From Manduca sexta (lineage: Eukaryota > Arthropoda > Insecta > Lepidoptera > Sphingidae): DNA of 64,000 nucleotides. Shown here one piece after another: positions 33,938-64,000 of the stretch. Position numbers and translations under genes: made by a program. How positions within the stretch are numbered: position 1 is the first letter of the stretch; each line of letters begins with the position of its first letter. The notes under the pieces were generated by a model. That model made no database searches and was not told the DNA's origin. It saw only the letters and a program-made list of their open reading frames with translations. The stretch is from the NCBI RefSeq assembly GCF_014839805.1, contig NC_051130.1, positions 8,370,001 to 8,434,000 of the forward strand. Reading direction: 5' to 3'.

Positions 33938-36900
33938 ACCGGCACCTCCGCCGCTACCTTCCACACTACGTAATCTTCCCGCATCACACTCACCGAGGTT
34001 ATGCCGTTTACAAAATGAGCCGGGGTTGCGCGGTACGTGTGCTCGCGGACTCGCCACGGATTTAGTCAGACTGGAATACTATCTCAGTGCATTCGAACTT
34101 GTTGAGTGTACTGAGATCTAATATGCGCTTAGACTCAGTTTGAACACTCGTACCGTGAAAACTCGGCCTTATTGAACGCTTGATTGTACTTAAAGCACAA
34201 ATTTATTGGTTGACTATTAACATGTATTCTAAAATTTCAATATGGCGTTATGAAATTTTTTGTTTTAGCTTACTAAAAACAGCATAATCTCTGAGCATTT
34301 CGTATCCGTCTAGTGCCGTCGGAGCAAACGCTTATTATGTCCAAATAATTTATATTATGTGCTTACTTACCCCACTAATGTATGAACGTCAGGTAGGCGA
34401 GTTTCCCGTTGTAGGTGCGAATCGTAGGTCATATAGGTTGAAGGTAAATCACTTCGAATCTCTGTATAGTTTAGCTTATAGCACAGCGTCAGTTTTCTAA
34501 AATAGTCCAACATTTATATTGAATATAGGAAATGTTAGAAAACCATATATAAATTACTGGATGCATGACTTTTTTCATGTTCTGCCGTCTAGGCGAAGAT
34601 GTAGACATTTTCTAAAAATTCACGTTAAATAATTGCATAATTAAAGTACACTCTACCTCAGGTTTAAAGATTTTTAGTGATTTACATTTAACCGTTTGTA
34701 ACAAAAGAACTTTGTAACTTTACCAATGGTCAAACTGACCATACGAAATTAATATGGTTCAGAATTTTATATATGTTTAGTATCAAATGTTATAGTGCCA
34801 TGATGATCATTTCAAATATTCTTTATTATACAGATTACGTGATGGTTGGAAGGTGTAATGATACAGACATGCGCTAAATGTTATTGCATTGTGACAGAAA
34901 TACGCTTATTTTAGATAGAGAAATGCCTTAGTAGCTAAAAAAAATTTTATGGTGTACACCAATGAATGTACAGAGAGGTGTGGTTGTGGAAAATTAACTT
35001 AATTTTTCGCTCATAACATGTGCCATAGCGGTTGTTGAGTCTGAAGACAGATTATATTATTTTTATATTGGAAGAGCTCCACAGCTGTTCTTTTCTGCTG
35101 TGTTATAACATGATTGTGCTACGTATCCTTATTTGTGTACAATATGTATTTTATGATCTGATAAATATCAGAATTTATATTGTTTTGGTTAGTTTATTTT
35201 CTACAACCATAGAGGTCCACTAGAACGGACCAAGGGTAAAAAGGCATTAGTCATAAAATTACCATAATATATATGATGTTGTAAGTAGTGGACACAATGC
35301 AATACTGTTTAGCACTCATTCGAGGATATTCTCAAGCGCTATTGCCATTTCTAACTTAAGATATTTTCACTGACACAGGCTTTTCCGAATGATATAAAAT
35401 ATATATATATTATTATATTAAACCGGTTAGATTGTAAAGTGTCTAGTTTAATTTTTATTATAGTGATTAGATAAAATCTATTCACCGTTTTAATTGTGTT
35501 TATTTATTATTTAACTCGGTTTGACAGTTTCTTGTCGTTATGTGTATATGGAGTTTGTAATGCGGGATCAGTTCATTGAATGCCAAATTAAATAATAGTT
35601 ACATATTCGTGATTGTTTAACAGCAATGATAATAACATTGTCGTTCGGTCGTGTTCAATGTACCGATAGTTCGGAACACTTCGCTCCGACTGTTGTATTT
35701 GTTGCAAAATTTATGTAGCTAAATAATTTCGCAAAGTATTTTTTATCATAACTGTTTCATAGTTATTTTTTTTTTATTAAGGACAAGGAATTGTTTATTT
35801 TGTGTTAACTTTTAATTAATTTATATTAAAAAATATCTTTTTCTGTTGTAGAGAGTTCCTATTGTTTTGTTTGCTCTTTAACATTTTTTACATAATAGAT
35901 CTGAGATTTGTTAACTTTGTAATACTTTTATAGCGAACACATACTCCATGAACAAATAGAGACGAATATTGATGTTGATTTTGAATTGGCGCGTCCGTAC
36001 GCATAGGACGAGAGCACACCGCGCTTGGAGTCTGGGAGTGTGGTGTCTCTGTTGACCACCGACGCGAGTGCGTTCCACCCTCAGGTAGAATTATCCCAGT
36101 ATTATTTAAATTAGCAAATGCCACGATCCTTATTTGTGAATCCAGCCAAAGTAAATATGAACGCGTAAGATCATGTGTAGCTCTAAATATTTAAGTCTAT
36201 ATTTACTACGTAGTAGTTAGTTTTCGTCACTTCTTATTGTAATTTTAATATTAGTAGATTAGGAAATTTTAATGGTGTGTAGTCGCATCCCGAGGGGTGA
36301 GATGTTATCGTTTTTATGACGCCATGTACAAAAAATGTAGAAATTAATTTCTGATGCCATAGAAAAAAAATATGATTGTTTTATTTTATTGATGCGTATG
36401 TTGTTTTGTGGTTAGGTCCACTGCTGTTCCGTACCGTCAGCGTCGGGCGAGTGCCCGCCGTATGCGCACTTGTGGCCTTTGCTTCGCTTGTTTTGACTAA
36501 TCATGTAGCGTGTTGTGTTCTAGCTCCCGACACGACCCCTGTTGGATAAGTTTTTCTTGTTACAATTCTATCCGCGACGACTACTCTCACTTCAAGTGCC
36601 TCTCTCGTACAGGAACATCAAACAGAACACAATTAGTAATTTCTCACTAATATTACCATTATGTAACCACGTGTTTCACTTAATTAAACTGCCTTTTCTA
36701 TGTGACATTGTGTAATGTATTGTGTATAAGTGTGTGTGTGTTCTGGTGAAAAATTATTTTGACAAATTCATTTAGTGCATTTCATGTAATATTTGTCCAT
36801 ATGTTGTCTTAGTTGCCAAAATAAATTTAAAGTGATATCCTAAATAACTTGTATGTGTTACTTAAGCAGAATATCATTACATAATTATATATTTATTCAC

Positions 36901-38569
36901 ATAATTTATAATATAAATATGAGTTCTATAAATGATAAAAGATGAATTATTTACTACAGAGTTAAAGTAGTTTATTAGATTGGTTTGAAGCGTGTGAGTG
37001 GCGGTTAGTTTCCCTTGATTGTTAATATTTCCGTATGTGCTGTGCTGTGTGTAACGTTGTGTTTGTTATTGCACAGGTGAGGCGTCACGCGTCCGCCGCG
37101 TATTGTCTGTGTGTCCCCCGTGTAACGAATCCAGTAGTTAATAGTATCGTGCAATAACTGATTAGTGATCAGTCATTACTGTCGTTTATCTATGTCATTT
37201 ACATCGGTATGTGTTAAAATTTGTCCGTGTGGAATTTATTTATATAGTTATAATCAAATAAAAATCATAGTATTGTAAGATAAATGTATTTCTCTCTTAA
37301 CGATGTTAAGAATGTGTCTGCAATACGCGTGTCATGTTGTAGAGATGTGGGACTTAGAAAATTCAGTATGTCGAATTTATACGCAATATTTACGATGTAA
37401 TGTGTAGATTGCACAAATGTCGCGAGTCACGAGTGCTGAATGGAGGTTTGGTAATTCTGTTGTCTTCCACGGGACGCACAGAGGTTTGGTCACTACGTTA
37501 CAGACGCATTCATCGGACCGCTACACTACGCATTCTCTGGCACACTGATGTAAAATTAAAATTCAATACGCTTAACTGTAGCGTAATTTTTTATAAATTA
37601 TACTAGTCATTGGTGTCTAATGTAGATTTGTAACCTGACAGCACATTGGAGCGGGACATAGTGAACATCCCATCCATGTTAGGTGTAAGTCATACTACCT
37701 GTCCCATGTTAACTAAAGCATATCAGTGCGGCAGGCTTGCCCGCATCCGAATCTATTTATACGCACCACACGTGTACATCCGGTAGCCAGTTGAGAACTA
37801 GTACCGCTTTCCCACGTCATGAGCTTACCCTGTACATTTATAAAAATTATGTATCGTAAAATGTTAGAAAACTGAATTATATTTGTTTGTAGATCCAAAT
37901 TGTGGTTTTTGTTCACCCCGCCTGTGGTTTCGCTGCGTCATTTGGATAGGTGCTAGTCGATCAGCTTTTTCCAGTTTATGCGGTTTGAGTGTTATTTCAG
38001 AGTAGTGTGACTACTTGCAGGTTTGTAAAACAGAAACTATTCCCACTATACTCTACAAAACCCAGTGAAGATGTGCAATGTATGAACAACTTTTATTGGC
38101 TCTATGTGCCACTCTATGTTAATGAAACTTCTTAATCATGCTGTATATATACAAAAAGGGTCAGGGTCTTTTAAAAAAATATAAAGTAATTGCCAGTTAG
38201 GCTGCACTCAGACTTCACATACCAGTGTCTTTTTTAAATACCATATTCTCATTCTATTTTTATTGCATAGGCTGGCAATGAGCATGTGGGTGTTTGACGT
38301 TAGAGAACTCAATTGCCCATAAATATGTTGTTATTTATTCACAGCTGGGTCATACAAGCAATGAATAACTAAGCATTGAGGGTGTTTAAGATTCCAGTAA
38401 TTTCGCATATGAGAAACAGCAGTAAAATTCACATTGGTTTCTGGTAATAATATTACACCAATTGAGCTAGATCGTCATGTTTTTTTTTTTTATATATTTC
38501 TATAGTGTAACTTGGGACATTGCAATTAATTTCTATGATAAAAAAAACCCTACTAAAGGACACTCATCA

Positions 38570-38645
38570 TTTCAGCTGGGAATCATCCACTGCTGTACAT
38601 AGACCTACTCCAATGAGCGCCATGGGGACCAGTTCTGGGTCGTCC
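38570..38645. mobile_element. Short LINE-type repeat fragment
   Basis: TCCACTGCTGTACATAGACC with CCAATGAGCGCCATGGGGAC resembles a widespread insect LINE 3' block known to me as 'ccactgctggacataggcct'. Fragment only. Confidence 0.45.
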
Positions 38646-38694
38646 ATTCACTATATTCTATAAATTACTTCTACTTTATTCGATTTTATTTTAT

Positions 38695-38815
38695 TCCATT
38701 TACTGGTGCTAGGTCTCTCATATGCGAGTCCACCTGTATTGGTACCACCTCAATGTCTATTTCTGCCACCAAGCAGCAGTGTGTAGTCACTGTTGTGTTC
38801 CAGTTTTGGTTGTCA
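38695..38815 (+). mobile_element. LINE-like 3' fragment (same repeat as 14812-15112)
   Basis: Shares GTCTCTCATATG, GGTACCACC and GTCTATTTCTGCCACC(A)AGCAGCAGTGTGTAG with the 14812 copy. The 3' end is missing. Confidence 0.55.
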
Positions 38816-39050
38816 GCATTATGAATAAGGATAAATTTTATAAAAAAGTTTAATTGGATAATAGAGTGTGGATGAATAATAATAATAATATTTATGTTGA
38901 AATGTCAAAAATTGACTCCTATTATCCATCCAATTTTTGGAGTGTGTTTGCTTCATGGTGAACAAGTACAAAATTTGAAAAAATATGTTCATATCAAAAC
39001 ACAGTTCAGTTAGCTATTTAGGTTATATTAAAATTAAAATATACAATGAA

Positions 39051-40016
39051 TTATATTGGTTCAGGTTCTCTGCTGTAAACTTGCATAATCTTTTCCATTA
39101 TTTCCCAGTTCTTCTCCTTTTGTAAATCTTTTGTAAACACCTGAAACAAAATCATTGTATTAATAATCATAATATACCATACCATACCTGTATTGCAAAC
39201 TATCATACAGCTGTGAACAAGATTTTTTGAGAGCATTTTTGTCAACTGCACTGGCTTGCACAGCTCCATTCATATAATATATATTTATTATAGTATGATT
39301 TAAAAAGTCCTTGATGAAAAATGTATATTTACCGAATACCATGCAGTTTCATCGTCTAAGGTAGATGCAAGTGGCACTGGCACACCCAAGACATGGAGCG
39401 CCAGAGTTAAACATGCAACTGCAATATGAGGTGCGCGGTATTCCAGTATAGCAGGAGAGTGGTGGAAGTCTTGAAGGAACGCCATAGCCGTGCGAGCTAT
39501 CGGCGCCGCCCGCCACTGCGACGCAGGGAACCATTCTTGAAGTGATCGCAAATAGTGCAGTAAGTATCGATGGGAAGCAGGCGCGTCCAAGTTAAAGCCA
39601 AGTAATCTGAGGACTAGTAACTCTGCCTGTGCCACAGCGCCGCGCCACGACCAGTACTCTTCACCCAACTCTAAAGGTCCAGCTCCACGATTGATAGAAT
39701 TATGTGCGACGTTTACAGCGTCTCGTAGTCTCACAGGCTCGTCTCTCGATTTCCCAGCAGCACACAAGCAAGCTGTGCATATCACATAGCAGTCATAATC
39801 GACTTTGTCAACGTCTTTGAAAAATTTGTGGTAAAATATTGCAGCCGTTGCTACGGTAGCCGGCTGTAATCCTAGTTTTATGCCACATTCGAATATAAAA
39901 TTTGTAGCTAAGCTATGACCGGGAGCACTGCGGTAGTCGGGCAGCCGCCTCTCACGCCTACTCGTCTGCAGAGCCATCACATCTATGACGTCTTTCATAT
40001 TTATCTTTCCACACAA
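39051..40016 (-). CDS. CCNQ: Cyclin Q (FAM58A-type cyclin)
   Basis: Cyclin Q is the activating partner of CDK10 in animals. Two exons on the minus strand: 40016-39333 and 39140-39051 (stop TAA), joined by a 192-bp intron (donor TCG|GTAAAT, acceptor TTTGTTTCAG). The 257-aa product is close to human CCNQ (248 aa). Cyclin-box hallmarks: FIFECGIKLGLQPATVATAA then IFYHKFF; DCYVICTACLCAAGKSRDEP; LLVLRLLGFNLDAPASHRYL then LHYLRSLQEW; and in the second fold APHIAVACLTLALHVLGVPV. The end, AWYSVFTKDLQK...EIMEKIMQVY, matches the family C terminus. ATG at 40016 is the first in frame; a second Met lies six codons on (MKDVIDVMAL). Intact. Codon use is less GC-rich than in Pka-R2. Confidence 0.93.
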
Positions 40017-41193
40017 ACCCTATATCTATTTTATTTATAACAGAATATCAACACAATCTAGAAACTGAAGTTTTGAAGAGGTTATGATGCTTTGTTGGCC
40101 ATAGACAATAACTCAGTATTGCCAATATATTTTTTTTATTCCGCCATTACTTGGCGTACTAAATCCCATCAAGCATTTTTATGTTCCCGTCAATATAATC
40201 GGTCAAAATATTTCTAAGATCTAAATAACTTATCTGTAAGCCGTTCCACATGAAATTTATGTTTGTATTGTCAATTTGGCATTTTTAATATTAGTGTTTG
40301 GCGATTGGGCGTTAGCGTGTACAGTTTTCCTTGCTTAGTTTTTGTTTAGGGCCCCAGGATTTCTAATCCAATAACTGATCAACTAGTGAATATGATACGA
40401 AAATGACAATTATATAAATAACAAAATAAATATGAATGTGTCAAAAAATTGGACCGTTTCCCGTTTTCTATTCATCTGGCGGGAAATCTCTCAAGTTGAC
40501 AACGTTGCAATCTCAGGCTGCAACTCAGAACGGCTGCAATAACTGGTGAAAATATGTGTTACCATCACTCTTTACAAAATAGTTATAAAAAGAGCTAGAT
40601 TAGATTATGCGTTATGGTTACGATTTCATACGACAGGACACAACCCGCCCCGCCTACTGGATACTATCCATTATATGTGAAAAGAAACAACTTACCTACC
40701 TTTAATGAAATTATTGATGTGAAACCAACAGGGTAGTCAGGTTCTAATTCAGGAGAGAGGTAAAATATGTGGCGCAGCGGAGGGGACACTTTTAAGACGG
40801 TGGGAAAATGCGTGAAATAAAAATGTGTTTAAAAATTCGCGGGGGAGGGGAGTTACCACAAATAAAAGAGCAGTAGAAGCCGACGCTGCAAGTCCGAGTA
40901 TTTTTCATGATAAACCATCAAGGTAATAAGATTATTACCGTGTTATGTTTCGTTGTATTATTGAGTATAGCATTTGGTTGCAGGAAGTCCCTAGATCGGG
41001 GAGCCTTATGTGCTCTGGCTGCTTCTTCTCGTTAAGTTTTTATTGATTTAAGGTAGATTTGTTCAAAATCTCGGTATGTTTATCCTTACAGCATATCTCG
41101 ATTTATTCAGAGACACTATTTTATGCTATACTGAACGCTACAAAAGTCTTACGAATTAGCGTTAACCTTCCCCATAGATGAAAGACATCAGAC

Positions 41194-41376
41194 ATGATAC
41201 CTAATGCTATCAGATTATATAACCTAGTCCTACGAAGGCATACCAACGGTTTAATGCGTGCTTTGTGCGGAACCGTATTTGCACGGTGCCGCCTAGCAGA
41301 AGCTCCAATTGTGGCGCTAGGCCGCGAAAGCTTCCGAAGCATCGAAGAAGTGCTTGCGAATACATATCTCTTTTAG
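41194..41376 (+). other. Protein-like ORF, possibly a LINE ORF2 remnant
   Basis: The ORF starts MIPNAIRLYNLVLRRHTNG and ends ...EEVLANTYLF. The 'IPNAIRLYN' type motif resembles the C-terminal end of some non-LTR reverse transcriptase ORFs, but no RT core was found nearby. An unidentified host fragment is equally possible. Confidence 0.2.
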
Positions 41377-41910
41377 CGTGCTTACTCTTTGATACCAGAA
41401 CGTAAGCATTTGAATGCCACGCAGTGCTTTTTAGGTAATATTATTTTTACAGCTACAGTTTACTGTAACACCAGTGTTATACGAAATGTTTGAAGGCGGA
41501 TATCCGTTGGTCAGTACAACATTACATTAAGTATACAGGCATGACAGACTGGGAAGTATTAGGGAAATTGTGTCAGGTAAATAAAACGAAATAATTTATT
41601 TGAACATAAAAATTAGAATATAATCATTTTCAGTAATTATTTAAAATTATACACTTAAAGTACATTTATAGTAAATTCAATAAAAAATACCAGTGCATAC
41701 GAGATACAAATAAGAGAAAATATTATTTAATTTCATCGTTGGTTAAATACATCGCTTTCGGTAAATGCATTACATAAGTCGGAAAACAATCAAACACAAC
41801 GTTTAAAAGATGTCACGTGATATAGAAAAATAAAGATAAGATTGAATCACATTCAAAAATTACCCACTAGTGACTAAAAATTTTACTTTCTTAAACGTTT
41901 GTTCAATAAG

Positions 41911-42033
41911 GGGATCGCTCGGCGCAGCGCTGGCGGCCGGTGCACTACAGTGTGCGGCGCTGCAGGCGCGGGCGTCGCGTGCACCCGACCCCCCGCGCGG
42001 GCGGGCGCGGGCGGCCGCGCACCGAGCGATCCC
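41911..42033. repeat. GC-rich island closed by 15-bp inverted repeats
   Basis: GGGATCGCTCGGCGC begins at 41911; the reverse complement of the right end at 42033 reads GGGATCGCTCGGTGC (14/15). The interior is extremely GC-rich and also self-complementary (GGCGGCCGG / GCGGCCGC). It stands in AT-rich DNA downstream of the G-alpha-o coding region. Confidence 0.7.
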
Positions 42034-44989
42034 TCGCACGCGCTAGAAATAAATGTTACATGTTCATCAATTCTAAATAAGATATTTATCAACATTGTAC
42101 TCTGATCAGTACCGATACCACTATGTACGGCGCCGGCGGTACGCCTTGCGCTCTCTTTACCGCGCATGTCAGACATAATTTAGTTATCAAAGAACATACA
42201 GTATGTATAAATAGTGAGGTTAGTAATAACTTTGGCAAATATGAATGAAGCATGGTGATATCGTTTAATACCGACAACATCGTGACGAATACAGCGTTTA
42301 ACATTAAAAAATACAACTGAACGTAGCACAACACGGCGTCGACACGGGCTGCCGATACGGGAACTTGTCGGTCTAGTATCGTGTCGAAACACATCGGACA
42401 TCGCGGTCCGGCCACTAACTCTACTCATTAAGTTATCCTTCTGTGGAGCTAGCTAGTTTGAGCCGCAACAGTTCAGTCTTCGACAAGAAGCCTGCGCACA
42501 CACCGCTGTGGGGCGGCGCATGGCGGGTACGGACGGCACACGGCGGCGCGTCCTACCCTCGTTTGTGCGAACGTCATTAATCACAAATAAACATGTCACA
42601 TGCTGCGTGTGCGGTTCGTTCACTGTCAAATCTTATTAACTAAACGTGATTCGAGCGAATAAACAATGCGGCAGTGTACAAAATTTACATCACATTCACT
42701 CGAAATATTAAAGCATACAAGTTGAATGTTCTGCGGCAGAGGAACACACTGAAATGCAAACCGACGACTCGAGCGGCGCGGCTCGACACACCGAACACCG
42801 ATGCAACACATCCACCACCACCGTTCACTCATTAAAAAACTATAAAGGTAATGTAATGTGAAGCTTACTTAACTTTATGTCGGATTGAATGTAGAACTGC
42901 GCTAATATTATTTTTATTAGTTTACGTACACATATTGTTACATAACAGTAAAAAACCTACCTAGCAACAAGCGAGCGTGGAGCTCGAGAGCGGCGGGCCA
43001 TTCCTCGCGGGCGACGCGCATGCGCACGGCCACTAGTGGGCACCCCACTCACCTGCACTCACCGACACTCACCTACACTCACAAGCGCCTCGTGTCCTCG
43101 TGTCAATATTAATTTAGCCCTCTACAATCATTAGGAATTATTTAACAAAATCTTTGGTTTGCAGCAACCTCGCGATGCTCCAATGTTACTCGTTCGACGT
43201 CAACTCCCATTCCACATCGGTTCGGATGGTGAATGGCCCGCGCGCGGTTACAGTGTAGGCGTTACGATTTATTTTTAATCACTTTTTACATATCCATAAA
43301 CGTAAACTGAAAACAAATCACCTATGACGATAGTAAATGTTACTGTCTAATTGCATTATTAATTAATGTTTATTGATACAGTTACTGTACTAATGCTTAA
43401 AAGTAAGATTTTTTTATTTTTATTATTAATAATAAATTATGTTATATAGTATATATATGTATAAGTGTTGATTACGCCAATTCGCGAGTGTATATATAGT
43501 TTATATACTCACATTTCTTACACATGATGCGAACAGAACGTCACCCGCAGATTACATTACACTCGGGTGTGCTTACTGTTTATGCTTACTCAATACTATA
43601 TACTCACGCAACTCGAACACGACTCGTCATCGAATGTAAACTATTTGTAAGACAAGTAGATACGACACGACTGCTTATGTATACAAAATGACCACAAGTC
43701 GCTAGTTCCTTACCGTCACCGTCACTCGCCTCTGACACCATTGACACCCTCCTGCTAAACACCACTCAACAGTTGACATCGATTATATAATCACATGATC
43801 CATAAACATTGGTTAATTACCTTTAAATATAAAATTAAACATGTATAGAGTTTACATGTACCACCTTTAATGCAAATACGCGCTAGATAAATTAATAAAT
43901 GCCTAACATGATTTCAGTAATAGAATACAAGGATAGTTCTTAAATGGCTACACCTTAAGGTTAACTGTAAAATGATATAGAAAAAATATGAACACAAAAT
44001 AATATTTATGATTATATATGGCATAACGAATTAACGCTTTTATTGGAATAAATAATTTGTGCGTAATACAATGCTTAAATTAAAATATGCATTAGTCCAA
44101 ATAGGTCACAGGTTACACAGCTTAAAATATGATCGTAAATAATGTGCAAACACAATGGATGCGATGCGCCTTATCCAACAACAGCGGTCACTGTTCGTGC
44201 TTTCAAAACTTTATAAAAAAATAAATTTTCATTGTAAGTGATAAAATACTTAATAATGGAATGATGTTTTGTAATCAGATAAAGTAGGCCTGTGAACATA
44301 TTAATGCTTCTCACTACGTTGTGATTCTCAATACTAAATATTGGTTCCTTTCTGTTTTTGGTCCGTAAGAGAGTGAGTATATAAGCACATTGTTACCGGA
44401 GCCCCGGCGCGTCGCCCCAGCGGTGGGAGCGGTGGCGAGAGGTGGCGAGCACTCACTGCCGACCCACGCCCACACCGACCCGCACCGACCGATGCACGAA
44501 CCAAACTATGCCAAATTTAGCACCAAAATTTAGAATTGAACACTAGTTTACTAATTCACATTCATCATAACAGATGGACTAACAGAGCGGGGCGCGTGCG
44601 AGGAGCCCGACGCCATCAACTAATACGAACAAAGGAATATCTTACAAGTGAAGAGCTGCGGCGGTGCGGGCGGCGAGGCGGCGCCGGGGCCAACGTAAAA
44701 CATACACAATGCCCCAAGCCATGTGACACATGATATCTGCACATCGGCGGTATAATCCAGTAAGCTTACTTTTCATAAAAATATATAGGTAATTATATTA
44801 CGCGTAGCTGCGGACCGACTGGCGGCATGAGCGTGGCCGCTCCCCGTGTCCTCCCGCGTCCCCCCGCGCCGCCCCGGCCCGCCCGCGCCGGCGCCCGCCA
44901 CCGAGGCGCTGATATGCTTGCGGAGGGCTCGCGGGAGGTGCGGGAGGGCGGCGGGGCGGGGGCGGGGGCGCGGCGGTACACACGACAGT

Positions 44990-63576
<18,587 letters not shown>

Positions 63577-64000
63577 CTGTAACAATCATCAACATTATAT
63601 ACTGCTATACATGTCTACGCATTTTACTGAAATAAATTATATCAAATTGAGTGAATAGGGATTGAAATTGGTTTTGTAATGGTTACTGAATTGGCTAAAT
63701 ATCTTTAAAGATAAACAGTAACATTTTTTTTATTATTTTACAATCAATTAACACAATTCATTTACAAATAAAAAATATTACCTACATTAACAACAAACCG
63801 TTCATACATTATGCCAATGACGTGAACCATTCCATGTCAGAATCCAATGCGTTTTAACGAGAGTTTAGTGACCCGGCATCTTGAAGCACATGCGCTAATC
63901 CGATTAGCAATACGTTTAGCGCACCCGCCACCGACAACCGTAAGCTTTAGTTACGCAATTTCACTTGCATGCGAGATAATAAAGAGCATTAACTTTCGAT
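63577..64000 (-). other. Start of the next upstream G-alpha-o intron
   Basis: AT-rich sequence upstream (minus-strand sense) of the exon acceptor TTGTTACAG at 63577. No coding content seen. Confidence 0.65.

Larger units (their letters stand above)
33938..39050 (+). other. Pka-R2 3' UTR and intergenic region
   Basis: After the stop at 33935-33937 there is over 5 kb without a credible coding region. The Pka-R2 transcript end is not determinable; several AATAAA occur, for example near 36823 and 37256. Repeats occur at 38570-38645 and 38700-38815. Short ORFs here lack recognisable homology. Confidence 0.6.
40017..44989. other. Spacer: CCNQ upstream region and probable G-alpha-o 3' UTR
   Basis: CCNQ points left and G-alpha-o ends at 44990 reading left, so this interval holds the CCNQ promoter and the end of the G-alpha-o transcript. 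It contains a protein-like ORF at 41194-41376 and GC-rich islands at 41911-42047, about 42430-42830 and 44396-44480. No functional gene is recognised. ORFs in the GC-rich parts occur on both strands and look composition-driven. Confidence 0.55.

Overview
The window looks like nuclear DNA of a lepidopteran insect (moth or butterfly). Four conserved insect genes have GT-AG introns. Long AT-rich introns and spacers carry transposon debris that I recognise from memory as lepidopteran-type: tRNA-derived SINEs, a Helitron, a DD37D mariner, a hAT-like MITE family and LINE 3' fragments. No species is claimed.

Layout. (1) 2-3883 (+): 3' part of a GTF3C1-like gene (TFIIIC largest subunit), with an apparent one-base frameshift near 1885-1890. 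(2) 5994-7308: a decayed mariner. (3) 7820-33937 (+): a complete 7-exon gene for the type II regulatory subunit of cAMP-dependent protein kinase (382 aa), with mobile-element-rich introns. (4) 39051-40016 (-): a two-exon cyclin Q gene (CCNQ/FAM58A type, 257 aa). (5) 40017-44989: spacer and probable G-alpha-o 3' region with GC-rich islands. (6) 44990-63576 (-): the last five visible coding exons of the G protein alpha-o subunit; the 5' exons lie beyond the right edge. (7) 56671-61963 (+): a 7-exon mitochondrial-clan cytochrome P450 (504 aa) nested, in the opposite direction, inside a 16.3 kb G-alpha-o intron.

The PKA regulatory subunit and G-alpha-o both belong to GPCR/cAMP signalling, but their closeness here gives no evidence of co-regulation. 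The genes are independent eukaryotic units, not an operon.

The observations most worth following up are: the antisense P450 nested in G-alpha-o; two unrecognised exon-like minus-strand ORFs with nearby poly(A) signals (27611-27764 and 50698-51162); a hAT-like family present as six near-complete copies, each with recognisable 8-bp target duplications; a 35-bp near-perfect hairpin at 5640-5718; a GC-rich island closed by inverted repeats at 41911-42033; and the frameshift in the TFIIIC gene. I found no convincing new multi-gene system.
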